From positions 1 to 24,462 of the forward strand of contig URTW01000005.1 of the NCBI GenBank assembly GCA_900550815.1: DNA of 24,462 nt. The letters run 5' to 3'. Under the pieces are notes generated by a model. The model saw only the letters and a list, made by a program, of their open reading frames with translations, was not told where the DNA came from and made no database searches. Origin of the DNA: an uncultured Collinsella sp. GTDB lineage: Bacteria; Actinomycetota; Coriobacteriia; Coriobacteriales; Coriobacteriaceae. The translations under genes and the position numbers were made by a program. This document shows, in pieces, positions 14,889 to 21,754 of the stretch. Within the stretch, counting starts at the first letter, position 1, and each line of letters begins with the position of its first letter.

Positions 14889-17039
14889 TTAGTACTGGCT
14901 CTCGTGCTTGCTGAAGAAGTCGAAGCGCGGGGGCAGCGGCTTCACGCGGTGCTCGCCGGGCTTCTCGCCCAGGCTCTCCACAAACTCGTCCGTGGAGGCA
15001 AAGATGTTATCCCAGCTAAAGAAGGCGACCGGATCGACGTCGAAGTATTCGCAGATGAGCTCGCAGCCGGCCGGCACAATACCGTGCATCAGGACGGTCG
15101 CCACGCGCAGCTCGGTAAAGGCGTCGACGAGGGCCTGCGTCATGGCGGCGTTTGCTGGCTCGCCCTCGAGCTTGTTGGCGGCCTTGGAGGCGTCGCTCCA
15201 GCGCTTGTTGGCGGCGCGCAGGTAGTCGTCGCACACGGCAAGCGCGCGGTGCGTCTCGAACTTGTACATGGCCTGCTCAAAGGCGAGAGCTGCCTGCTGG
15301 GCGGCTTCGACCACGGTGTCAGAAGCGGCGCCAGCGGGGATGCAGCCGTTGCGGTAGGGGCTCTCGTCGCCCTCCTTGACGGCGACGCCGTAGAAGCAGC
15401 TGCGGGCCAGGCGGTTGAACACGCCGGTCAGCAGTGCGCTCTCCTTAAGGGCCGGGTCGATAACGCGCTTGTCGTCGCAGGCGCGCACCTCGTTGCCGTC
15501 CTTGTCCTTGCCGGTCACGCGCGTGTCATATGCCTTGGGGCTAAAGCTTACCGGCTTCTCGGACAGGCCGAGCGACAGCCAGTGCGCGCGCATCTGCTCG
15601 CAGGTGTAGTGGTTGAGCAGGTCGTCTGCCGGCGGGGGAGGCGTCTGCGAGGACGAGCTGGCCTTTTTGCCCATGTAGAGCAGGTGATAGCAGGCGCTGA
15701 CGGTGCTCTGCGTAAGGTCCCAACCCAGGGCCTCCCACATGGCTGTCTGAGCGATGCAGTAGAAATAGATGTTGTCCTGACCGATGAACTGGTAGATCTG
15801 AGCGTCGTCCGAGCACCACCAGTCGCGCCAGTCGAGCGAGCTGTGCTGGTAGGTGGGCGCGGGCACCTGTGTGGAGTCGGCAGCGGGCTCGCCCATGAGG
15901 GCGGCATCCTGGGCGGCGACGCCCTCGGTCACGCCGGCGGCCTTGGCATCGCGCGCGAGCACGGTACGCGTATAGCTGATGGGCGCCCACAGGCTCTCGG
16001 GCCAGCACCAGCAGGTGACGTCGGAGACGCCATCGACCTCGGGCACCGGAACGCCCCAGTCGATGTTGCCGGTGATGCGGAAGGGCACGAGCGCCTTGCC
16101 GCTGCGGAAGCGCACGCCACCGTTGGCGAGCACTGCGTGGGCATCGTCGCGCTCCTTCCAGCTGGGGAAGGTGACGGTAAAGCTGCTCTTGTTGCCCTCG
16201 GGCTCCAGCACGGTGTGCTCGGGGAGCTGTTCCTCGACGGCATCGAAGGCCTCGTGGAACTTGTTCTGGATGTAGAGCTGAGCCGGCAGCAGCCACTCCT
16301 CCATGGTCTTGGAGACCACGGAGCGAACCTGCGGGTTCTGGGCGAGCTTGGCGGTATAGGTCTTCATAAAGTCGAGGTAGGCCGGCAGGTCGAAGTAGAG
16401 GTTGTCGACCGGGCGCAGCTCGGGCACCTCGCCGGTGAGCTGGCTCTTGGGTGCGATGAGCTCCTCGGGCTCAAACTGGTGGCCCAGGTCGCACTCGTCG
16501 GCATAAGCCTTCTCGGACTTGCAGCCCTGGATGGGGCAGCGGCCGATCACTTGGCGGCCGTTGAGGAACGTGCCGGCCTTGGCGTCGTAGAACTGCAGCG
16601 TGGAGCGCTTGGAGATGGTGCCCTGCTCATGCAGGCGCTCGATAATCTCGGCGGTCACTTCGTTGTGAATCTGCGCAGCCGGCTCAAGGCCCGAGCCTCC
16701 GTAGATATCGCAGCTGATGTTGTAGTTGTTGAGGGTCGCTGCTTGGCGGGAGTGATTGGACTCGACATACTCGCTAATGGACTTGCCGTAGCCCTCGTTC
16801 TCCTTGAGCTTGCGGTAACTCTCCATGATGGGCGAGCCGTAGCAGTCGGTGCCCGAGGTGAAGATGACGTTCTCGCGGCCCAGACGGTCGCGCAGGAAAC
16901 GGGCGAAGAAGTCGGCCGGGACAAAGACGCCGCCAACGTGGCCAAAGTGAAGGCCCTTGTTGCCATAGGGCTCGCCGGCGGTAACGATGGCGCGGCGAGG
17001 CCAGCTGGGACGGTCGTTCATGGAGTATTTGGATGCCAT
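14889..17039 (-). CDS. Divergent methionyl-tRNA synthetase-like class I tRNA ligase
   Basis: This encodes 716 residues from ATG 17039, with AAGGAG 5 nt upstream on the minus strand. The class I fold is evident: 'GEPYGNKGLHFGHVGG' (HIGH box as HFGH, residues 31-34) and 'FTSGTDCYGSPI'. A Cys cluster 'GRCPIQGCKS' plus 'ECDLGHQF' near 165-187 resembles the MetRS zinc knuckle. 'NIDWGVPVPEVDG' and 'IYQFIGQDNIYFY' match MetRS active-site segments. The KMSKS position reads 'GKKASSSSQTPPPPAD' near residue 457. This is unlike canonical MetRS (KMSKSRGN), and a Pro run follows. The expected reaction is charging tRNA-Met in the cytoplasm. The altered signature suggests the less-studied paralogue group often named 'class I tRNA ligase family protein', so a standard metG may exist elsewhere. 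It lies ahead of the m5C methyltransferase gene. Confidence 0.8.
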   Translation of the reverse strand: MASKYSMNDRPSWPRRAIVTAGEPYGNKGLHFGHVGGVFVPADFFARFLRDRLGRENVIFTSGTDCYGSPIMESYRKLKENEGYGKSISEYVESNHSRQAATLNNYNISCDIYGGSGLEPAAQIHNEVTAEIIERLHEQGTISKRSTLQFYDAKAGTFLNGRQVIGRCPIQGCKSEKAYADECDLGHQFEPEELIAPKSQLTGEVPELRPVDNLYFDLPAYLDFMKTYTAKLAQNPQVRSVVSKTMEEWLLPAQLYIQNKFHEAFDAVEEQLPEHTVLEPEGNKSSFTVTFPSWKERDDAHAVLANGGVRFRSGKALVPFRITGNIDWGVPVPEVDGVSDVTCWCWPESLWAPISYTRTVLARDAKAAGVTEGVAAQDAALMGEPAADSTQVPAPTYQHSSLDWRDWWCSDDAQIYQFIGQDNIYFYCIAQTAMWEALGWDLTQSTVSACYHLLYMGKKASSSSQTPPPPADDLLNHYTCEQMRAHWLSLGLSEKPVSFSPKAYDTRVTGKDKDGNEVRACDDKRVIDPALKESALLTGVFNRLARSCFYGVAVKEGDESPYRNGCIPAGAASDTVVEAAQQAALAFEQAMYKFETHRALAVCDDYLRAANKRWSDASKAANKLEGEPANAAMTQALVDAFTELRVATVLMHGIVPAGCELICEYFDVDPVAFFSWDNIFASTDEFVESLGEKPGEHRVKPLPPRFDFFSKHESQY

Positions 17040-17157
17040 GGGACTCCTTCGCATATGGTGAGAGCGCGGCCGGGCGCAAGGTCTGGCGACGCGGTGGTCA
17101 ATTCGTGCATATCGTTCGACATTATCGCACATGCGGACGGGTACGTGGCAGGGGCGC

Positions 17158-17163
17158 TATCCT
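17158..17163 (+). promoter_or_regulatory. Candidate -10 box very close to a start codon (possible leaderless mRNA)
   Basis: TATCCT at 17158-17163 is only 8 bp before ATG 17172. A start 6-8 nt downstream would give an almost leaderless transcript, consistent with the absence of a visible ribosome site. Confidence 0.3.
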
Positions 17164-17171
17164 AAGATGTT

Positions 17172-17738
17172 ATGAATGAGATTTCCAACATACATGCGTT
17201 TGAAGACGAGGAATTTCTGCACGCCTGCTTTGTGTGGGGGATAGCCGTGCTCGGCGCATTTGCCGTGTGCCTGGTGCCGGTGTTTATGCTGCTGGGCGGG
17301 CCTGCAGACTTGGATGCGGCTGACGCGGGCGGCTGGATGGCTGTTGTGGGCTGGATAGTCGGCTTGGCTGCGGTTTCTGCGGCGTCATTTGCCGTGCACG
17401 AGCTGGTGCATGCAGCGTTCTTTAAGTTGTTTGCGCCTGCCGGTGCGCATGTGACCTTTGGGGCGAACCTCGAGACGTGCATGATCTATGCCTGCGCCGA
17501 GGGCGTTGTGTATTCGCGCCGGCGGTACATGGCGGTTTGCCTGGCGCCGACGGTTGTTGTGACGACAACGCTTGCCCTGGGGTTTGCGTTTTCGGGCTAT
17601 CCGCTGCTGTGCTATCTGGCTGCCGGCTTGCATTTGTCGGGCTGTGTAGGCGACTGGTATTACGTGCGGACCATTTTGCGCGACCGCCGCATTGTCGCCT
17701 GCGAGGATACGTCCTTTGGCGTGCGCTTTTTTTGGTGA
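17172..17738 (+). CDS. DUF3267 family membrane protein (putative zincin metalloprotease)
   Basis: This encodes 188 residues from ATG 17172, which has no clear ribosome site. Hydrophobic segments near residues 18-42, 55-75, 118-138 and 143-160 indicate a polytopic membrane protein. The HExxH zinc-protease motif is present as 'AVHELVHAAFFKLF' near residues 75-88, at the edge of the second membrane segment. A late 'GDWYYVRTILRD' and 'CEDTSFGVRFF' match the DUF3267 pattern. The family is predicted to contain intramembrane-type zincin peptidases, but no substrate is known for this one. The stop codon at 17736-17738 overlaps the ribosome site of queH, whose start is 10 bp on. This suggests coupled expression, although a functional link to queuosine is not evident. 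Confidence 0.85.
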   Translation: MNEISNIHAFEDEEFLHACFVWGIAVLGAFAVCLVPVFMLLGGPADLDAADAGGWMAVVGWIVGLAAVSAASFAVHELVHAAFFKLFAPAGAHVTFGANLETCMIYACAEGVVYSRRRYMAVCLAPTVVVTTTLALGFAFSGYPLLCYLAAGLHLSGCVGDWYYVRTILRDRRIVACEDTSFGVRFFW

Positions 17739-17748
17739 GGAGATGTCG

Positions 17749-18324
17749 ATGAAGTCGTTGTTGCTGCATGCGTGCTGTGCACCATGCTCGCTTGAGCCGG
17801 TTCGCCTGCTGCGCGAGGAGGGATTTGAGCCCACGATTTGCTGGACCAACCCCTATTTTCAGCCGCGCGATGAATGGCAGCGTCGCCTAGCCGAGCTGCG
17901 CCGGTGGTGTGCCGATGGCGACATCGAGCTTATCGAGGCGGGGGAGGACCGTGAGCGCTGGGAGGCCGGCGTGGCACCGCTGGGCGCCGATCGGCCTCGT
18001 CGCTGTCGCGCGTGCTATGCCTTGCGCTTGGCCGAAGCGTGCCGCGTGGCCCAGGAGTGCGGGTTTGAGTTTGTGGGCACGACGCTCGCCGTCTCGCCGT
18101 ATCAGCTGTTCGATACCTGCAATGATGTGCTTGAGCGCTTGGCGGCGGCACATGGGCTCACCTCGGTGATTCGAGATTTTCGCCCGTATTATCCCGAGGC
18201 GACACGCCGTTCGCGCGAGCTTGGCATGTATCGGCAGAACTACTGTGGTTGCCGCTTCTCGGCTGTCGAGGCGGCCATGGACCGCGCCCGCATCCGCGAC
18301 GAGCGCAAAGCCGCCAAAAAGTAG
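17749..18324 (+). CDS. queH: Epoxyqueuosine reductase QueH
   Basis: This encodes 191 residues. I chose ATG 17749 because GAGGAG (17737-17742) lies 6 nt upstream; ATG 17743 would sit directly against it. The N-terminal 'LLLHACCAPC' gives C9, C10 and C13. A CxxC follows at C86/C89 ('RCRACYALR') and 'YCGC' at 165-168, the cysteine pattern of QueH. QueH reduces epoxyqueuosine to queuosine in the anticodon wobble position of tRNAs for Asp, Asn, His and Tyr, using an iron-sulfur cluster. Unlike QueG it does not need cobalamin, which is notable in a window with a B12-limited operon. The next gene, queA, makes its substrate, so the pair performs the last two steps of queuosine synthesis. Confidence 0.95.
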   Translation: MKSLLLHACCAPCSLEPVRLLREEGFEPTICWTNPYFQPRDEWQRRLAELRRWCADGDIELIEAGEDRERWEAGVAPLGADRPRRCRACYALRLAEACRVAQECGFEFVGTTLAVSPYQLFDTCNDVLERLAAAHGLTSVIRDFRPYYPEATRRSRELGMYRQNYCGCRFSAVEAAMDRARIRDERKAAKK

Positions 18325-18352
18325 TTCACTTGGGACGTCAGCCTGCTAGGAT
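18325..18352 (+). promoter_or_regulatory. Candidate promoter for queA
   Basis: TTCACT (18325-18330), a 16-bp spacer, then TAGGAT (18347-18352) with an upstream TGC (extended -10). It would allow queA to be transcribed independently of queH, or to add to read-through. Confidence 0.35.
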
Positions 18353-18388
18353 GTAGAGCGGACTTTAGCTATATAAGGAGAATCCGAC

Positions 18389-19606
18389 GTGTCTATGCGT
18401 ACCGATGATTTTGACTATAACCTGCCCGAAGAGCTCATCGCCCAGGCGCCTGCCGAGCCGCGCGACTCCTGCCGCCTGCTGGTGGTTGATCGCAAAGGCT
18501 CCGAGACAGGAACGTCGCTAGAGCATGGCGGCACCGTCGAGCACCGCATCTTCCGTGACATCATCGACTATATCGAGCCGGGCGACGTGCTCGTCATCAA
18601 CCAGACGCGCGTGATGCCGGCTCGCCTGATTGGCCGCAAGACGGGCTCGGGCGGCGTGGTCGAGACGCTGCTGCTCAAGCGCCGCGAGGATGTTGACCCG
18701 CTGGGTCACGTTTGGGAGTGCCTGGTCAAGCCGGGCAAGCGCCTGAAGCCCGGTGCTCAGATTGAGTATCGTGCGGGCGGCGCCCATGCGCCCGAGGGGG
18801 CTCCCGTAGTGCTGACGGCTGAGGTCGTCGACTTTGTCACCGATAGCCGCGGCGGCCGCCTGGTGCGTTTTGAGCCGGCCGGTTGCAATGCCGCCGGCGA
18901 GCCGCGCACGCTTGACGAGGCTATCCATGCTGCCGGCCACGTGCCGCTGCCGCCCTACATTACCGATTACGAGGGCGATCCCGAGAAATATCAGACCGTG
19001 TACGCCATGAAGGAGGAGCACTCGGCTGCCGCTCCTACGGCGGGTCTGCATTTTACTCCTGAGCTCATGGCCGCTATCGAGGCCAAGGGTGCCAAGTTTG
19101 CCGCCGTCGAGCTCGAGGTGGGCATCGATACCTTCCGCTTGGTGGAGGAGGACGACCCCACGCAGCACGTGATGCACACCGAGCGCTACCACGTGTCGCA
19201 GGAGGTTGTCGACGCCGTGCATAAGGCCAAGGCCGAGGGCCATCGTGTGATCGCCGTCGGCACCACCGCGGTGCGCTCGCTCGAGAGCGCGTTTGACACG
19301 GACGCGCCGGTGTCCGATCCGGCCGTGACGGCGCGCTATTTTGAAGGCCGCGAGGACGGGGCCGATACGCTTGGCCGCGGTGACATCGTGGTGCGCGAGA
19401 ACGCCACGACGCAGCTTTACCTCATGCCCGGCTCGACCTATCACGTGGTCGATGCGCTGATCACGAACTTCCATGTGCCGCGCTCCACGCTCATGATGCT
19501 CGTGAGCGCGCTTGCCACCCGCGACCAGATCATGGATGCCTACGCCGCTGCCATCGAAGAACGTTATCGCTTCTTCAGCTTTGGCGACGCGATGCTCATT
19601 TGTTAG
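18389..19606 (+). CDS. queA: S-adenosylmethionine:tRNA ribosyltransferase-isomerase QueA
   Basis: This encodes 405 residues from GTG 18389, with AAGGAG (18375-18380) 8 nt upstream; ATG 18395 would be too far from it. Conserved blocks: 'FDYNLPEELIAQAPAEPRD', 'GDVLVINQTRVMPARLIGRK', 'VPLPPYI', 'EEHSAAAPTAGLHFTPELM', 'LEVGIDTFRLV', 'GHRVIAVGTTAVRSLES' and 'LITNFHVPRSTLMMLVSAL'. QueA transfers and isomerises the ribosyl group of SAM onto preQ1 in tRNA, making epoxyqueuosine, which QueH then reduces. The protein is about 50-60 residues longer than typical QueA. The excess includes a charged segment after 'RSLES' ('FDTDAPVSDPAVTARYFEG' onward) and some before 'PLPPYI'. Two hairpin units and a terminator follow. 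Confidence 0.97.
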   Translation: MSMRTDDFDYNLPEELIAQAPAEPRDSCRLLVVDRKGSETGTSLEHGGTVEHRIFRDIIDYIEPGDVLVINQTRVMPARLIGRKTGSGGVVETLLLKRREDVDPLGHVWECLVKPGKRLKPGAQIEYRAGGAHAPEGAPVVLTAEVVDFVTDSRGGRLVRFEPAGCNAAGEPRTLDEAIHAAGHVPLPPYITDYEGDPEKYQTVYAMKEEHSAAAPTAGLHFTPELMAAIEAKGAKFAAVELEVGIDTFRLVEEDDPTQHVMHTERYHVSQEVVDAVHKAKAEGHRVIAVGTTAVRSLESAFDTDAPVSDPAVTARYFEGREDGADTLGRGDIVVRENATTQLYLMPGSTYHVVDALITNFHVPRSTLMMLVSALATRDQIMDAYAAAIEERYRFFSFGDAMLIC

Positions 19607-19770
19607 TTACGCGGTTCTACGAACCGCGTAACCAGTTGACGCTGCAAACCCGCCAGAGCGGCAATCTGCCTTTCAACTTCGGCGGCATGATCAAAAAAGT
19701 TACGGCGTTTTACCAAACGCCGTAACGGCTCGACGCTGCGCGCCGCCCAGGGCGACAATTTGTCATTCAA
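19606..19770. repeat. Two tandem hairpin-plus-tail units (~93-bp period)
   Basis: Unit 1: perfect 12-bp stem GTTACGCGGTTC (19606-19617) with GAACCGCGTAAC (19621-19632), then a 44-nt tail. Unit 2: perfect 12-bp stem GTTACGGCGTTT (19699-19710) with AAACGCCGTAAC (19715-19726), then a 44-nt tail. By my alignment the tails share 30 of 44 positions, including GACGCTGC and the ending TTCAA. The outer GTTACG/CGTAAC is constant while the inner stem differs with both sides changed together, so pairing is conserved. Each tail can form a second short stem (CCGC/GCGG in unit 1, CGCCC/GGGCG in unit 2). Unit 1 begins at the last base of the queA stop codon. It could be a dispersed palindromic element or a small structured RNA in the queA 3' UTR. 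Confidence 0.7.
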
Positions 19771-19810
19771 AAGGCAGGGCATGACCAGAAGGTCAATGCC
19801 CTGCCTTTTT
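19771..19810 (+). terminator. Rho-independent terminator of queA
   Basis: A perfect 12-bp stem, AAGGCAGGGCAT (19771-19782) with ATGCCCTGCCTT (19796-19807), has an inner GACC/GGTC pairing. It ends in TTTTT (19806-19810). Confidence 0.92.
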
Positions 19811-19888
19811 CATGCCAACTTGTTCACCTTGGACGTCGCTCGCTGACGTTGGCTCAACCTGCGGTGCTGACTACTCCCCTTGCCACCA

Positions 19889-19929
19889 AAAACCGCCCCG
19901 TTCTCGGTTTTTGAGGACGGGGCGGTTTT
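19889..19929. terminator. Terminator for pepT (bidirectional)
   Basis: A perfect 13-bp stem joins AAAACCGCCCCGT (19889-19901) with ACGGGGCGGTTTT (19917-19929), with a further CTC/GAG pairing inside the loop. On the minus strand it follows the pepT stop by 25 bp with TTTTTGGT. On the plus strand it could back up the queA terminator. The stretch 19811-19888 between the terminators shows nothing I can name. Confidence 0.85.
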
Positions 19930-19953
19930 GCTTACCTAGATTGTTCGAGTTCC

Positions 19954-21201
19954 TTATGCAAAGCGGGCGACGAGCTCCTGGAGCACGTCGGTCATCTTGA
20001 CGAGCGAACTGACCGGGACGAACTCGTTGACGCCGTGGTAGCAATAGCCGCCGGTGGAAAGGTTGGGGCAGGGCAGGCCGCGGAACGACAGCTGCGCGCC
20101 GTCGGTGCCGCCGCGAATCGGCAGCACTTGGGGTTCAACGCCGCAGGCAAGGTAGGCTTCCTTGGCAACATCAATAAGCTCGGGATAGTCACGAACGATC
20201 TCGGCCATATTTCGATACTGCTGCTTAATCTCGACCGTCACGCGCTCCTCACCCAGACGCAGGTTGAGCATCGAGGCGGCGGCATCGATAAGGTCGAGTT
20301 TCTGCTGGAACTTGGCGGCGTCATGGTCGCGGACGATATAGCGTGCTGTGGCGTGATCGACGGTCGCAGATACACCCTCAAGGTGATAAAAGCCCTCGTA
20401 GCCTTCCGAATACTCCGGGCGCTGGACGTAGGGGAGCAGTGCGTTGAAGTCGCAGAACAGATTGCCTGCGTTGACCATACGGCCCTTGGCGTCGCCCGGG
20501 TGGATGGACTGGCCCTCAAAGCGGACGGTCGCCTCGGCGGCGTTAAAACACTCCCACTCCAGCTCGCCGATGGGGCCGCCGTCGACCGTGTAGGCGTACT
20601 TGCAGCCAAAGGTGTCGATATCCAACAGCTCGGCTCCGTGGCCGATCTCCTCGTCAGGGCAGAAGCAAATGCCGAGTGCGGGATGGGGCAGAGAAGGGTC
20701 CTGAGCGATACGCGCGACAAGCGACATGATCTCAGCGACGCCCGCCTTGTCGTCTGCGCCCAGCAGCGTGGTGCCATCGCTGCAGACCAAGTCCTCACCC
20801 GCGAGGTCGTTCAGGGCGGGAAGCTTGGCGGTACTCATGGCAACGGGCTTACCGTCAACCGTGCCGCAGACCAGGTCGCCGCCTTCGTAGTGTACGATGT
20901 GCGGCTTCACGCCGGCACCCGGTGCAACTTCGGTGGTGTCGAGATGGGCGATCAGGCCCAGGGCGGGCTTGTCCTCAGCGCCCGCACTTGCGGGGATATG
21001 CGCGCAGACATAGGCGTGCTCGGTCACGTGGGCATCTTCCGCACCAAGCTCGCGCAGCTCTTCAGCCAGCACGTTGGCAAGGTCAAACTGAACGGCGCTC
21101 GAGGGTACCTGGTCGCAGTTTGCATCCTCGGACTGCGTGTTGATCTGGACGTAGCGCAAAAAGCGCTCGAGGACATCGGGGTTCGTGGTGGTGTTTTCCA
21201 T
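19954..21201 (-). CDS. pepT: Peptidase T (tripeptide aminopeptidase, M20B)
   Basis: This encodes 415 residues from ATG 21201, with GGAGCGG upstream on the minus strand; the frame is open to 21297 without another good start. M20 metallopeptidase motifs: 'GLIAHLDTTEVAPG' (metal ligand H86, with D88), 'LLGADDKAGVAEI' (bridging D150), 'FCPDEEIGHGA' (catalytic/metal acids at 184-185), 'YTVDGGPIGELE', and C-terminal 'IRGGTDGAQLSFRGLPCPNL' with 'YHGVNEFV'. Length and motifs match PepT, a cytoplasmic di-zinc enzyme that removes the N-terminal residue from tripeptides. It is divergent from a DtxR/MntR-type regulator. A perfect palindrome in the shared 120-bp gap could let that metal-sensing protein control both genes. 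Confidence 0.97.
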   Translation of the reverse strand: MENTTTNPDVLERFLRYVQINTQSEDANCDQVPSSAVQFDLANVLAEELRELGAEDAHVTEHAYVCAHIPASAGAEDKPALGLIAHLDTTEVAPGAGVKPHIVHYEGGDLVCGTVDGKPVAMSTAKLPALNDLAGEDLVCSDGTTLLGADDKAGVAEIMSLVARIAQDPSLPHPALGICFCPDEEIGHGAELLDIDTFGCKYAYTVDGGPIGELEWECFNAAEATVRFEGQSIHPGDAKGRMVNAGNLFCDFNALLPYVQRPEYSEGYEGFYHLEGVSATVDHATARYIVRDHDAAKFQQKLDLIDAAASMLNLRLGEERVTVEIKQQYRNMAEIVRDYPELIDVAKEAYLACGVEPQVLPIRGGTDGAQLSFRGLPCPNLSTGGYCYHGVNEFVPVSSLVKMTDVLQELVARFA

Positions 21202-21249
21202 AAAGACCGCTCCAATCTTGGTCGTCGTGTGCAACAAGAACTCTAGCAC

Positions 21250-21267
21250 GGTATGCCACGGCATACC
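21250..21267. promoter_or_regulatory. Perfect palindrome, candidate DtxR/MntR-type operator
   Basis: GGTATGCC (21250-21257), AC, GGCATACC (21260-21267): an 18-bp perfect palindrome between divergent pepT and the metal-dependent regulator. It overlaps the expected -35 position of the TAGAAT (21285-21290) promoter of the regulator gene. Size and symmetry fit sites bound by this regulator family; autoregulation is inferred. Confidence 0.55.
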
Positions 21268-21284
21268 ACGACGCTTGGATGGGG

Positions 21285-21290
21285 TAGAAT
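21285..21290 (+). promoter_or_regulatory. Candidate -10 box of the metal-regulator operon
   Basis: TAGAAT at 21285-21290 predicts a transcript start near 21297 and a 25-nt leader to ATG 21322. The -35 region falls within the palindrome at 21250-21267. Confidence 0.4.
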
Positions 21291-21321
21291 CAGCCATTGA
21301 ATGCAGAAGGGACGGAAGATC

Positions 21322-21744
21322 ATGGATACGACAAATAGCTCGCGCGAACTACATCTGACGGTGGCGAACGAAGACTACTTGGAGTGCATGGTTCGCATTG
21401 AAAGCGAAGAGGGGGAAACCAACGGCGTGCGAGCGGGCGACATCGCGCAGCGCCTTGGCGTCTCCAAGGCAGCGGTCAATAAAGCGGTTTCGGCGCTCAA
21501 GGCATCCGAACTTGTCGAGCAATCGCACTACGGCAAGGTAGTCCTGACCGATCGCGGCCGCGAGGTTGGTACGGCTATCTGGTACCGTCATCGCCTCATC
21601 CGCACGTTTTTGGTTCAGGAGCTCGGTGTCGAATTTGAGCGAGCCGATTCCGAGGCCTGCATGATGGAGCATGCGCTATCCGAGGACACGATGAGCCGCT
21701 GGCTCGCCTATCTCGAAAAGCAGGGAATCAGCGTCGAGGAATAG
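21322..21744 (+). CDS. DtxR/MntR family metal-dependent transcriptional regulator
   Basis: This encodes 140 residues from ATG 21322, with GGACGGAAG just upstream; ATG 21301 lacks a ribosome site. A winged helix-turn-helix occupies residues ~15-75 ('GDIAQRLGVSKAAVNKAVSAL', then 'GKVVLTDRGREVG'). The metal-binding and dimerisation helices follow. Metal-site residues typical of MntR/IdeR can be matched: D18 and E21 ('NEDYLE'), the His of 'WYRHRLI', and Glu/Glu/His of 'SEACMMEHAL'. The family represses metal-uptake genes when bound to Mn(II) or Fe(II). There is no C-terminal SH3-like domain, so it is the short MntR-type form. The gene leads a likely operon with the homocysteine S-methyltransferase (10-bp gap) and is divergent from pepT, both metalloenzyme genes. 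Confidence 0.9.
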   Translation: MDTTNSSRELHLTVANEDYLECMVRIESEEGETNGVRAGDIAQRLGVSKAAVNKAVSALKASELVEQSHYGKVVLTDRGREVGTAIWYRHRLIRTFLVQELGVEFERADSEACMMEHALSEDTMSRWLAYLEKQGISVEE

Positions 21745-21754
21745 CGGGATATAT

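Noticed and set aside
13844..14914. 356-codon plus-strand open frame opposite the m5C methyltransferase
   Set aside because: The minus-strand gene has all catalytic motifs; this is its mirror frame.
14709..17165. 818-codon plus-strand open frame opposite the MetRS-like gene
   Set aside because: Antisense to a well-supported synthetase; Val/Leu/Ala/Gly/His composition with no recognisable motif. It also runs over two gene boundaries.
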